NCBI GenBank assembly: GCA_002403785.1
Contig: DHIM01000117.1
Coordinates: 1-8,116 of the forward strand
DNA from: Clostridium sp. UBA4746
GTDB lineage: Bacteria > Bacillota > Clostridia > Clostridiales > Clostridiaceae
Length of the DNA: 8,116 nucleotides
Reading direction: 5' to 3'
Shown: positions 1-6,988 of the stretch, piece by piece
Layout: each line of letters opens with the position of its first letter
Numbering within the stretch: position 1 is the stretch's first letter
Translations under genes and position numbers: made by a program
Notes under the pieces: model-generated
The model's database searches: none
What the model was told of the DNA's origin: nothing
The model's input: only the letters and a program-made list of their open reading frames with translations

Positions 1-578
1 TTCTTGAAAAGAGTGAGAGTGGAAAAATATATTTTGAAGAAGAGTTAGTTGAACATAAGGAAAATGCTATTAATAAAATGCGTCAAAATGTGGGGATGGT
101 ATTTCAGCATTTCTATTTATTTCCGCATATGACAGTTCTGGAAAATATCATTGAAGGACCTACTCAAGTTAAAAGAATAAAAAAGCAAGAAGCTGTAGCT
201 CTTGCTGAGGAATTACTTGATAAAGTAGGATTACTTGATAAAAAGGATTTTTACCCAGCAATGCTCTCTGGGGGTCAAAAACAAAGAGTAGCTATTGCTC
301 GGGCACTTGCTATGAAACCAAAGTTATTAATGTTTGATGAACCAACCTCTGCGCTTGATCCAGAACTTGTGGGAGATGTATTAAATGTTATGAAACAATT
401 GGCAAAGGAAGGAATGACAATGCTTGTTGTAACTCATGAAATGGGTTTTGCAAAGGAAGTAGCAGACAGAATAATATTCATGGATGAAGGCAAAATTGTA
501 GAAGAAGGTAATCCGAATTCCTTCTTTATTAACCCAGAGAACCCACGGGTTAAAGATTTCCTAGGGTGCATTATCTAG
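1..578 (+). CDS. Amino-acid ABC transporter ATP-binding protein (5' partial)
   Basis: This is the ATPase subunit of a polar amino-acid importer (GlnQ/HisP type) that powers uptake from the inner face of the membrane. The reading frame is open to the left edge, with its first full codon at base 3, so the Met at 78 is internal. About 191 residues are visible against a usual 240-245, so roughly 50 residues including Walker A are missing. Visible in order: Q-loop (VFQHFYLFPHMTV), ABC signature (LSGGQKQRVAIARALA), Walker B with D-loop (LLMFDEPTSALDPE) and the H-loop histidine (VVTHEM). The C-terminus is close to normal length. The permease and binding-protein genes are not in the window. It lies 54 bases before kal on the same strand, so lysine or a related amino acid is a reasonable substrate, but that is inferred from position only. 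Confidence 0.93.
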   Translation, partial: LEKSESGKIYFEEELVEHKENAINKMRQNVGMVFQHFYLFPHMTVLENIIEGPTQVKRIKKQEAVALAEELLDKVGLLDKKDFYPAMLSGGQKQRVAIARALAMKPKLLMFDEPTSALDPELVGDVLNVMKQLAKEGMTMLVVTHEMGFAKEVADRIIFMDEGKIVEEGNPNSFFINPENPRVKDFLGCII

Positions 579-617
579 AAGTAAATAGGTACTGAAAATT
601 GTAAAATTAAGTTATGA

Positions 618-624
618 GAGGAGG
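618..624 (+). promoter_or_regulatory. Ribosome binding site of kal
   Basis: A strong GAGGAGG lies 8 bases before the ATG at 633. The 54-base gap after the ABC ATPase gene shows no clear promoter or terminator, so kal may be read through from upstream. Confidence 0.75.
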
Positions 625-632
625 AAGATAAA

Positions 633-1013
633 ATGAAATCTTTAATAAGATTAAGAATGAGCGCCCATGATGCACATTATGGTGGAAACTTAGTGGATGG
701 AGCAAGAATGCTTCAATTATTTGGAGATGTGGCTACAGAACTACTAATTATAAATGATGGTGATGAAGGATTATTTAAAGCATACGATAATGTGGAATTC
801 TTGGCACCAGTTTATGCAGGGGACTATATTGAAGCTATTGGAGAAATAATAAAGATAGGGAATTCTTCAAGAAAAATGATATTTGAAGCAAGAAAAGTTA
901 TAGTACCTAGACCTGAAATAAATGATTCAGCTTGCGACGTATTAGATGAACCTATAGTAGTTTGCAAGGCAAGTGGAACTTGCGTTGTTCTAAAAGACAA
1001 ACAGAGGAAATAA
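633..1013 (+). CDS. kal: 3-aminobutyryl-CoA ammonia-lyase
   Basis: Kal removes ammonia from L-3-aminobutyryl-CoA to give crotonyl-CoA, the last lysine-specific step, whose product joins butyrate metabolism. The 126-residue protein is a single hotdog-fold domain of the size expected for Kal. It shows the N-terminal pattern HYGGNLVDGARMLQLFGD (residues 15-32, the long hotdog helix with its preceding Gly-rich turn) and a following strand pattern VEFLAPVYAGDYIEAIG (54-70), as in hotdog thioesterases and dehydratases acting on CoA substrates. The start is set by the GAGGAGG 8 bases upstream. It is followed after 34 bases by kce, which makes its substrate. Hotdog enzymes are hard to separate by motif alone, so the call rests on overall resemblance plus its place next to kce and kdd. 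Confidence 0.92.
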   Translation: MKSLIRLRMSAHDAHYGGNLVDGARMLQLFGDVATELLIINDGDEGLFKAYDNVEFLAPVYAGDYIEAIGEIIKIGNSSRKMIFEARKVIVPRPEINDSACDVLDEPIVVCKASGTCVVLKDKQRK

Positions 1014-1034
1014 TCATTCTCTCCAAGAGGACAA

Positions 1035-1041
1035 AGGGAGG
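1035..1041 (+). promoter_or_regulatory. Ribosome binding site fixing a GTG start for kce
   Basis: AGGGAGG ends 6 bases before the GTG at 1048. An ATG two bases earlier (1046) is in another frame and reaches a stop after four codons, so GTG is the real start. Confidence 0.8.
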
Positions 1042-1047
1042 TAACAT

Positions 1048-1890
1048 GTGGAAAAATTAATAATTACTGCAGCTATATGTGGAGCAGAAGTTACAAAGGA
1101 ACATAACCCGGATGTGCCTTATACCGCTCTTGAGATAGCAATAGAAGCTGAAAAAGCATATAAAGCTGGAGCTAGCATTATACATTTACATGTAAGGAAA
1201 GATGATGGTACACCTACTCAAGACATAAAAAGATTTAAAGAATGTATTGAAGCTATTAAAATTAGATGTCCAGAAGTAATAGTCCAGCCATCAACAGGTG
1301 GAGCAGTTGGTATGAGTAATGCAGAAAGAGTACAACCTGTGGAGCTAAAGCCAGAAATGGCAACTTTAGATGCAGGTACATGTAATTTTGGTGGAGATGA
1401 GATATTCGTAAACACTGAAAATATTATTAAAGAATTTGGTCAAAAGATGATTATATTTGATGTGAAACCAGAAATTGAAGTTTTTGATAAGGGAATGATA
1501 GACATGGCTATAAGACTTCAAAAGAAAGGATTTATAAAATCACCAATGCATTTTAATTTTGTTATGGGTGTTAATGGAGGAATTACTGCATCACCAAGAG
1601 ATCTAGTTTTCATGGTAGAAAGTATACCACAGGGAAGTACTTTTACTGTATCGGGTATTGGTAGATATGAGTTTCAAATGGCAGCTATGGCTATTATTAT
1701 GGGCGGTCATGTAAGAGTTGGATTTGAAGATAATGTATATATTAAAAAAGGAGTAATAGCTAAATCTAATGCAGAATTAGTAGAAAGGGTAGTTAGAATT
1801 GCGAAGGACCTTGATAGAGAAATCGCAACTCCACATGAAGCAAGAGTGATATTGGGGTTACTGCCAAAGCGAAAAACAATTAATATATAG
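1048..1890 (+). CDS. kce: 3-keto-5-aminohexanoate cleavage enzyme
   Basis: Kce condenses (S)-5-amino-3-oxohexanoate with acetyl-CoA and releases acetoacetate and L-3-aminobutyryl-CoA, without a classical thiolase mechanism. It is the founding member of the BKACE family, a metal-dependent TIM barrel (formerly DUF849). The 280-residue protein keeps the residues known from the Cloacamonas enzyme: Glu14 (substrate amino group), the two metal histidines His46 and His48 in IIHLHVR, Ser82 in QPSTGG, Thr106, and the late Arg223-Glu227-Asp228 set in HVRVGFEDN. That set has the same internal spacing as Arg226-Glu230-Asp231 in the reference and is shifted by three residues. Translation starts at GTG. 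The gene sits between kal and kdd, its partners on either side in the pathway. Its stop codon overlaps the ribosome binding site of kdd. Confidence 0.96.
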   Translation: MEKLIITAAICGAEVTKEHNPDVPYTALEIAIEAEKAYKAGASIIHLHVRKDDGTPTQDIKRFKECIEAIKIRCPEVIVQPSTGGAVGMSNAERVQPVELKPEMATLDAGTCNFGGDEIFVNTENIIKEFGQKMIIFDVKPEIEVFDKGMIDMAIRLQKKGFIKSPMHFNFVMGVNGGITASPRDLVFMVESIPQGSTFTVSGIGRYEFQMAAMAIIMGGHVRVGFEDNVYIKKGVIAKSNAELVERVVRIAKDLDREIATPHEARVILGLLPKRKTINI

Positions 1891-1894
1891 GAGG
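1889..1894 (+). promoter_or_regulatory. Ribosome binding site of kdd overlapping the kce stop codon
   Basis: AGGAGG starts inside the kce stop codon (TAG at 1888-1890) and lies 7 bases before the kdd ATG at 1902. This arrangement suggests coupled translation. Confidence 0.75.
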
Positions 1895-1901
1895 GGAATA
1901 T

Positions 1902-2942
1902 ATGGAGAAAAAAGGGCACAAATACGGAACACATAGGGTGATTGAGCCAAAAGGTGTGTTGCCACAACCAGCAACTAAAATCTCAAATGATATGAATATA
2001 TTCGATAATGAAATTTTAATTGACGTACAAGCATTGAATATAGATTCAGCTAGTTTTACTCAAATAGATGAAGAAGCAGGACATAACATTGAAAAAATAA
2101 AAGCTAAAATCATAAAAATTGTTGCAGGTAAAGGAAAAATGCAAAATCCAGTAACTGGATCAGGAGGAATGCTTATTGGAACAGTTGAAAAAATAGGTGA
2201 AGCACTAGACGGGAAAATAGGTCTTAAGGTTGGCGATAAAATCTCTACATTAGTTTCATTATCATTAACTCCATTAAGAATAGATGAAATTATAGATATT
2301 AAACTAGACATTGATAGAGTTGTAATAAAAGGAAAAGCTATTTTGTTTGAAAGTGGATTATATGCAAAACTTCCAAAAGATATGGATGAAAATCTAGCTC
2401 TGGCGGCATTAGACGTTGCAGGAGCACCAGCTCAAGTAGCTAAACCTGTTAAACCAGGCCAAAGCGTTCTTTTGCTAGGCGCAGCAGGAAAAGCAGGAAT
2501 GCTTTGCTGCTATGAAGCTGTTAAGAGAGTAGGACCCACAGGAAATGTTATAGGCCTTGTAAGAAACGAGGAAGAGAAAGCGAGATTAAAAAGATTAAGC
2601 TTAAGAATGAAAATAGTTATTGGAGATGCTACAAAAGCTATTGATGTAATGAATGCTGCTCTGGAGTGCAACAATGGATGTGAAGTAGATGTAGCAATAA
2701 ACATGGTAAATGTTCCAAATACTGAAATGTCTTCAATTCTACCTGTAAAAGATGATGGAATAGTTTACTTTTTTTCAATGTCTACAAGCTTTACAAAAGC
2801 AGCACTTGGAGCTGAAGGAGTAGGTAAAGACATTACTATGATTGTTGGGAATGGCTACACTAAAGGTCATGCTGAAATAACTCTTGAAGAGTTAAGAGAA
2901 AATAAAATATTGAGAAAAATATTTGAAGAATTATACATCTAG
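1902..2942 (+). CDS. kdd: L-erythro-3,5-diaminohexanoate dehydrogenase
   Basis: Kdd oxidatively deaminates L-erythro-3,5-diaminohexanoate with NAD(P)+ to (S)-5-amino-3-oxohexanoate and ammonia (EC 1.4.1.11), supplying the substrate of Kce. The 346-residue protein resembles a divergent medium-chain dehydrogenase: an N-terminal substrate domain with a Gly-rich turn (TGSGGM, residues 85-90), then a Rossmann domain whose dinucleotide loop reads LLLGAAGKAGM (190-200). A further Rossmann section contains VIGLVRNEEEKARL (216-229). No cysteine-rich structural zinc lobe is visible, as expected for this family. The length is about what is expected for Kdd, and the C-terminus (EELRENKILRKIFEELYI) looks complete. 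The start is fixed by AGGAGG 7 bases upstream. The last 20 bases overlap the start of the following kamB gene. Confidence 0.94.
   Translation: MEKKGHKYGTHRVIEPKGVLPQPATKISNDMNIFDNEILIDVQALNIDSASFTQIDEEAGHNIEKIKAKIIKIVAGKGKMQNPVTGSGGMLIGTVEKIGEALDGKIGLKVGDKISTLVSLSLTPLRIDEIIDIKLDIDRVVIKGKAILFESGLYAKLPKDMDENLALAALDVAGAPAQVAKPVKPGQSVLLLGAAGKAGMLCCYEAVKRVGPTGNVIGLVRNEEEKARLKRLSLRMKIVIGDATKAIDVMNAALECNNGCEVDVAINMVNVPNTEMSSILPVKDDGIVYFFSMSTSFTKAALGAEGVGKDITMIVGNGYTKGHAEITLEELRENKILRKIFEELYI
2912..2925 (+). promoter_or_regulatory. Weak ribosome binding site and TTG start of kamB inside kdd
   Basis: The kamB start is a TTG (2923-2925) inside the kdd coding region. Only a poor purine stretch (GAGAAAAA, 2912-2919) precedes it, far weaker than the AGGAGG-type sites of its neighbours. 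Translation probably depends on ribosomes finishing kdd 17 bases downstream. This would keep KamB at a lower level than the catabolic enzymes, which is an inference. Confidence 0.55.
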
Positions 2943-3960
2943 CATTTTTAATATAATTCAAAAGTATGACAGCATTTCTATCATAGGAATGAGTAAAAAT
3001 GTAGGGAAAACAACTACTCTAAATCATATATTAAGGCAAGCTCGAGGGAAAATAATTCTTGGGCTTACATCTATAGGACGCGATGGGGAACAAATGGACG
3101 TTGTAACTGATACCGAAAAGCCTAAAATTTATATAGAAAAAGGAACTATAATTGCTACCGCAAAACAATGTTTATTAAATAGTGATATTACCCGCGAAAT
3201 TTTAAAAACTACTGGTTATAATACTCCGATGGGAGAAATAATTATATGCAGGGCAATAAGTGATGGATATGTAGAGTTAGGGGGTCCATCCCAAAATTCT
3301 TATATGACCTTAATATGTAACGAGCTTAAAAGGTTTGGAAGTAATCTTGTAATTGTGGATGGTGCAATAAGTAGAAAAACCTTAGCTTCTCCATCAATTA
3401 CAAAGGCTACAATTTTATCAACTGGAGCAGCAATGTCAAAAAGTATGGTAAAGGTAGTAGATGAAACTAGTCACATCGTGGAATTACTTTCTTTGGAGAA
3501 TGAAGAGGATTTGTCTATTTTAAAGCTCGCAAGCGATGTTTTTAAAATCGGTAAAATAGCCATTATTCGCATAGATAATTCTATAAAAATGTTAGATGTT
3601 GTTACGGCACTTGGATCAGCGAAGGTAATAGTTGATGTAATAGATAAAAATACTTCTTATGTAGTTATTAAGGGTGTAGTAACAGATAAATTATTAGAGG
3701 ATATTATGACATCCACAAATCAGTATAAAGGAGTGATTTTTCTAGTTGAGGACGGAACAAAGTTATTTTTAAGTAGAGAGACTTTTTATAAATTTAAAAA
3801 TAGAGGTGGGATCATAAAAACAATTAATCCTATTAATATACTATGCGTTACAGCCAATCCAAGATCACCTTATGGGTATGAATTTGATAAAAATAGGTTT
3901 TCACATGAGCTTAGAAAAAAATTAAATGTGCCTGTTTTTGATGTAATTGGAGGGGAGTAA
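2923..3960 (+). CDS. kamB: Lysine 5,6-aminomutase reactivase subunit KamB (P-loop protein)
   Basis: This 345-residue protein is known mainly from lysine 5,6-aminomutase clusters, where it and KamC are annotated as factors that restore or protect the adenosylcobalamin enzyme; direct biochemical proof is thin. Visible are a clear Walker A near the N-terminus (GMSKNVGKTTT, residues 22-32), a conserved-looking TSIGRDGEQ segment (49-57) where nucleotide-dependent switches often sit, and a Walker B-like strand LVIVDGAISRK (142-152). A small-residue loop follows (ILSTGAAMSKS, 164-174). The C-terminal half has no motif I recognise. No signal peptide or membrane segment is seen, so it should be cytosolic. 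The only start that keeps Walker A is TTG at 2923, because an in-frame stop lies at 2911-2913 and the first in-frame ATG (2989) falls within Walker A. It ends directly against kamC with no spacer. The name is given from context. Confidence 0.82.
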   Translation: MKNYTSSIFNIIQKYDSISIIGMSKNVGKTTTLNHILRQARGKIILGLTSIGRDGEQMDVVTDTEKPKIYIEKGTIIATAKQCLLNSDITREILKTTGYNTPMGEIIICRAISDGYVELGGPSQNSYMTLICNELKRFGSNLVIVDGAISRKTLASPSITKATILSTGAAMSKSMVKVVDETSHIVELLSLENEEDLSILKLASDVFKIGKIAIIRIDNSIKMLDVVTALGSAKVIVDVIDKNTSYVVIKGVVTDKLLEDIMTSTNQYKGVIFLVEDGTKLFLSRETFYKFKNRGGIIKTINPINILCVTANPRSPYGYEFDKNRFSHELRKKLNVPVFDVIGGE

Positions 3961-5430
3961 ATGAAGTTTTTAGATAAGCAGCAGAGAACTCAAATTGGAT
4001 TTTCTTTTGTTATGGATAAATTGGAGATAATCACTTCTTATGGGCTTTGTGAGAAAAAAGACATTAGGCCGTTTAAAGCTTCAGAAACAATGGAATTAAC
4101 ACATGAATTAGATAACCTAGAAGATATAATTGAATCCATGAGAAGTAATACTTATGAGTATGAGAAAATAGAGAAAATATTTTATAAAATAAAAGATATT
4201 AGGAATTCTGTTAAAAGATTTAGTCAAGGCGGAACGCTAGATGAAGTTGAATTGTATGAAATTAAATATTTTTCAATTTTGGTAATAGAACTAAAAAATA
4301 TCTTGGATAAGTTATATCTTAATAAAGAGGAGGTTCGTATAAATTCTTTAGATGAAATTATTTCCCTTCTAGACCCACAAAAAAATGGAATATCTACTTT
4401 TTATGTTTATGATGAGTATTCTAAAACTTTAAAAAACACACGTCAAAAGAAAAAACAAATGGAAAAAGAAATTTTTGCTGCAAAAACTGATGAGGAATCA
4501 AGTAATTTAAGAAAAAAAAGGTTAGATTTGGTTATAGAAGAAGAAGAGGAAGAACTAAGGATTAGGAAAGAGTTAACACTTGAAATTTCTAAAAGGACTG
4601 AACTTATAAACCAAAATATAAAAGCAATAGGTAAATTAGACTTTCTAATTGCTAAAGCAAACTTATCCTTATCTTATAATGGTTCTCGTCCAAAGATATG
4701 TGAAAAAATGGAAATCAATTTTATTGAAGCCTTTAATCCTGAAATTAAAGAGATATTAGAAAAAGGTGCAAAGGTATTTACTCCAGTTAGTATAGATTTA
4801 TCTAGCGGCGCGACAATTATAACCGGTGCTAATATGGGTGGGAAAAGTGTTACATTAAAGACAATTGTTTTGAATTTATTACTTGGTCAAATGGGCTTTT
4901 TTGTGTTTGCTAAGAAGTCACAATTTCCGATTCTTAATTTTATTCATTTTGTATCTGACGATATGCAATCCATCTCTAAAGGTTTAAGTACATTTGGAGC
5001 AGAGATAATAAAGCTTAAAGAAGTGGTAGAGTGTGCTACAAGGGAGAATGGATTCATAGCTTTAGATGAATTTGCAAGAGGTACTAATCCAAAAGAAGGG
5101 TACTACCTTGTAAAAGCTCTTTGTAAATACTTGACTAAATTTAAGTCGGTTAGCTTAATTTCAACTCATTATGACGGAGTAGCCCTTGATAACATGGTTC
5201 ATTATCAAGTAACTGGTCTCAAAAATGTAGATTTTGATGCTCTTAAAAAAGAGATAAATTTAAATAAAACTCATTCTGTTGAAATAATACAAGAGCATAT
5301 GCAGTATAAACTAGAGAAGGTTTCAAAAGAAAATAAAGTACCAAAAGATGCACTTAATATTGCAGTATTACTAGGATTTGATGAGGAGATAGTAGATATA
5401 GCAAAATGTTTATATGAGGAGGAAGAATAA
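3961..5430 (+). CDS. kamC: Lysine 5,6-aminomutase reactivase ATPase KamC (MutS-like)
   Basis: The 489-residue protein has the ATPase core of the MutS family without its DNA mismatch-recognition domain. Residues 1-145 are a helical, charged region. Residues about 150-235 are rich in Lys, Glu and Arg and look like a coiled coil (the clamp or lever region). The ATPase follows: Walker A TGANMGGKSVTLKT (288-301), the serine-rich loop SDDMQSISKGLSTFGAEI (332-349), Walker B with D-loop FIALDEFARGTNPKEG (365-380), and STHYDG (401-406) with the family histidine. A Phe-X-Glu mismatch motif is not seen and the protein is far shorter than MutS, so DNA repair is unlikely. By position between kamB and kamDE it is expected to use ATP to remodel or reactivate the aminomutase. 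Its start abuts the kamB stop, with GGAGGGG (3949-3955) inside the kamB end as the ribosome binding site. Confidence 0.86.
   Translation: MKFLDKQQRTQIGFSFVMDKLEIITSYGLCEKKDIRPFKASETMELTHELDNLEDIIESMRSNTYEYEKIEKIFYKIKDIRNSVKRFSQGGTLDEVELYEIKYFSILVIELKNILDKLYLNKEEVRINSLDEIISLLDPQKNGISTFYVYDEYSKTLKNTRQKKKQMEKEIFAAKTDEESSNLRKKRLDLVIEEEEEELRIRKELTLEISKRTELINQNIKAIGKLDFLIAKANLSLSYNGSRPKICEKMEINFIEAFNPEIKEILEKGAKVFTPVSIDLSSGATIITGANMGGKSVTLKTIVLNLLLGQMGFFVFAKKSQFPILNFIHFVSDDMQSISKGLSTFGAEIIKLKEVVECATRENGFIALDEFARGTNPKEGYYLVKALCKYLTKFKSVSLISTHYDGVALDNMVHYQVTGLKNVDFDALKKEINLNKTHSVEIIQEHMQYKLEKVSKENKVPKDALNIAVLLGFDEEIVDIAKCLYEEEE
5416..5425 (+). promoter_or_regulatory. Ribosome binding site of kamD within the end of kamC
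   Basis: GAGGAGGAAG encodes part of the terminal Glu tail of KamC and also serves kamD, with AGGAGG 9 bases before the ATG at 5432. It decides the kamD start: an in-frame ATG at 5414 overlaps this site and has no site of its own. Confidence 0.8.
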
Positions 5431-5431
5431 A

Positions 5432-6988
5432 ATGGAAAGTAAATTGAACTTAAATTGGAGTGTGGTTGATAAAGCAAGGCAATCTGCTAAAAATATTGCA
5501 AGAGATATTCAAGAGTTTATTGATGTACATACTACGGTGACGGTAGAAAGAACTGTATGTAGACTTTTAGGTGTTGATGGGATAAATGAAGTGGGAGTTC
5601 CTATTCCAAATATTGTTGTGGACAACATTAAAAATGGTAATGGGCTAGCACTTGGAGCTTCAATGTTTATTGGAAATGCTATGGTTGAAACTGGACTTTT
5701 ACCACAAGACATCGCTATAAGCGTATCAAAAGGTGATATGGATTTAACTAAGATTCCAATGCATGAAGAATTCGAAATTAAAAATGCTATAGATAAAGTG
5801 GCTAAAGCTATGACTTCTAGAATTAAAGAAAACAGAAGCGTTAGGGAGTCATATCTTAAGCAGTTTGGCGATAAGAGTGGACCTTATCTATATGTAATAG
5901 TTGCTACAGGAAATATATATGAAGATATAGTCCAAGCAAAAGCAGCTACAAAGCAAGGTGCAGATATAATAGCGGTAATAAGAAGCACTGGGCAAAGTCT
6001 ACTTGACTACGTTCCATATGGGGCTACGACGGAAGGTTTTGGGGGAACATTTGCAACGCAGGAGAACTTCAAACTAATGAGGACTGCGCTTGACGAGGTA
6101 GGTGAAGAACTAGGGAGATACATAAGAATATGTAATTATTGTTCTGGATTATGTATGCCTGAGATTGCTGCTATGGGTGCAATAGAGCGGTTAGACGTAA
6201 TGCTCAATGATGCTTTATATGGAATCCTTTTTAGAGATATTAACATGCAAAGAACTATAGTTGACCAATATTTTTCAAGAATAATTAATGGATTTGCTGG
6301 AGTTATTATAAATACGGGAGAGGATAACTACTTAACTACATCAGATGCAGTAGAGGAAGCTCATACTGTACTTGCATCGCAATTTATAAATGAACAATTT
6401 GCATTAATTGCTGGGATTCCAGAAGAGCAAATAGGGCTTGGTCATGCTTTTGAGATAAGTCCAGACTTTGAAAATGGATTTTTATATGAATTAGCACAAG
6501 CACAAATGGCAAGAGAAATATTCCCGAAAGCACCACTGAAATATATGCCTCCAACTAAGTTTATGACTGGCAATATATTTAAAGGTCAAGTACAAGATGC
6601 ACTATTTAACATGGTTACAATTATGACAGGGCAAAAAATACATCTTCTTGGAATGCTTACAGAAGCAATACATACTCCATTTATGTCAGATAGAGCATTA
6701 GCGATAGACAATGCTCAATATATATTTAATACTATGAAGGATTTAGGATCAGAAATTACCTTTAAAAAAGGTGGCATAATGGAAACAAGAGTTGATGAGG
6801 TATTAAATAAAGCAGCGAATTTAATTGGAGAGATAGAGAAAGAAGGCTTATTTAGCACTATAGAGCAAGGAAAATTTGCAGGAATAAAGAGGCCATTAAC
6901 TGGAGGAAAAGGACTTGCAGGAGTTGTGGAAAAAGAAAAGACTTACTTTAATCCATTTGTAGGTTTAATGTTAAGGGGGGAGAGGTAA
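5432..6988 (+). CDS. kamD: Lysine 5,6-aminomutase, alpha subunit
   Basis: KamD is the large TIM-barrel subunit of the adenosylcobalamin- and PLP-dependent enzyme that moves the terminal amino group of beta-lysine (or D-lysine) from C6 to C5. The protein is 518 residues from the ATG at 5432, close to the family length. With this start, residues I recall as active-site positions in the solved enzyme fall at the same numbers: Arg184 and Ser189 in AVIRSTGQS and Ser238 (PLP contacts), Tyr263 in ALYGILFRDI (stacks on PLP), Asp298 in NTGEDNY and Lys370 (substrate carboxylate and amino contacts), and Glu411 in LTEAIHTPF. That agreement also supports the start choice. KamD binds substrate and caps the PLP, while KamE carries the cobalamin and the PLP lysine. 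Its stop overlaps the kamE start by one base, so equal production of both subunits is likely. Confidence 0.97.
   Translation: MESKLNLNWSVVDKARQSAKNIARDIQEFIDVHTTVTVERTVCRLLGVDGINEVGVPIPNIVVDNIKNGNGLALGASMFIGNAMVETGLLPQDIAISVSKGDMDLTKIPMHEEFEIKNAIDKVAKAMTSRIKENRSVRESYLKQFGDKSGPYLYVIVATGNIYEDIVQAKAATKQGADIIAVIRSTGQSLLDYVPYGATTEGFGGTFATQENFKLMRTALDEVGEELGRYIRICNYCSGLCMPEIAAMGAIERLDVMLNDALYGILFRDINMQRTIVDQYFSRIINGFAGVIINTGEDNYLTTSDAVEEAHTVLASQFINEQFALIAGIPEEQIGLGHAFEISPDFENGFLYELAQAQMAREIFPKAPLKYMPPTKFMTGNIFKGQVQDALFNMVTIMTGQKIHLLGMLTEAIHTPFMSDRALAIDNAQYIFNTMKDLGSEITFKKGGIMETRVDEVLNKAANLIGEIEKEGLFSTIEQGKFAGIKRPLTGGKGLAGVVEKEKTYFNPFVGLMLRGER
6975..6985 (+). promoter_or_regulatory. Ribosome binding site of kamE at the kamD-kamE overlap
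   Basis: GGGGGGAGAGG lies within the last kamD codons just before TAATG, where the last base of the kamD stop is the first base of the kamE ATG. This is a classic arrangement for translational coupling of two subunits. Confidence 0.75.

Noticed and set aside
539..551. Small hairpin AACC-CACG-GGTT near the end of the ABC ATPase gene
   Set aside because: Very short stem inside coding sequence with no T-run; not a credible terminator.
579..632. Promoter or riboswitch (lysine or cobalamin) ahead of kal
   Set aside because: Only 54 bases, too short for either riboswitch, and no convincing -35/-10 pair was seen.
1218..1415. Minus-strand ORF inside kce
   Set aside because: Shadow of kce in another frame, low-complexity composition, no ribosome binding site. 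The other minus-strand frames at 1707-1967, 2060-2311, 2510-2704, 5271-5477, 5509-5712 and 7240-7434 are rejected for the same reason.
2940..2990. Frameshift joining kdd and kamB
   Set aside because: Kdd has the expected length and a natural C-terminus, and kamB keeps a full Walker A from its own TTG start, so the overlap is two genes and not one broken gene.
3961..5430. KamC as a DNA mismatch repair protein (MutS or MutS2)
   Set aside because: Too short, no mismatch-recognition domain seen, no Smr nuclease domain, and its position is between kamB and kamD.
5414..5431. Upstream ATG at 5414 as the start of kamD
   Set aside because: It overlaps the AGGAGG that serves the ATG at 5432, and the shorter form gives active-site numbering equal to the known enzyme.
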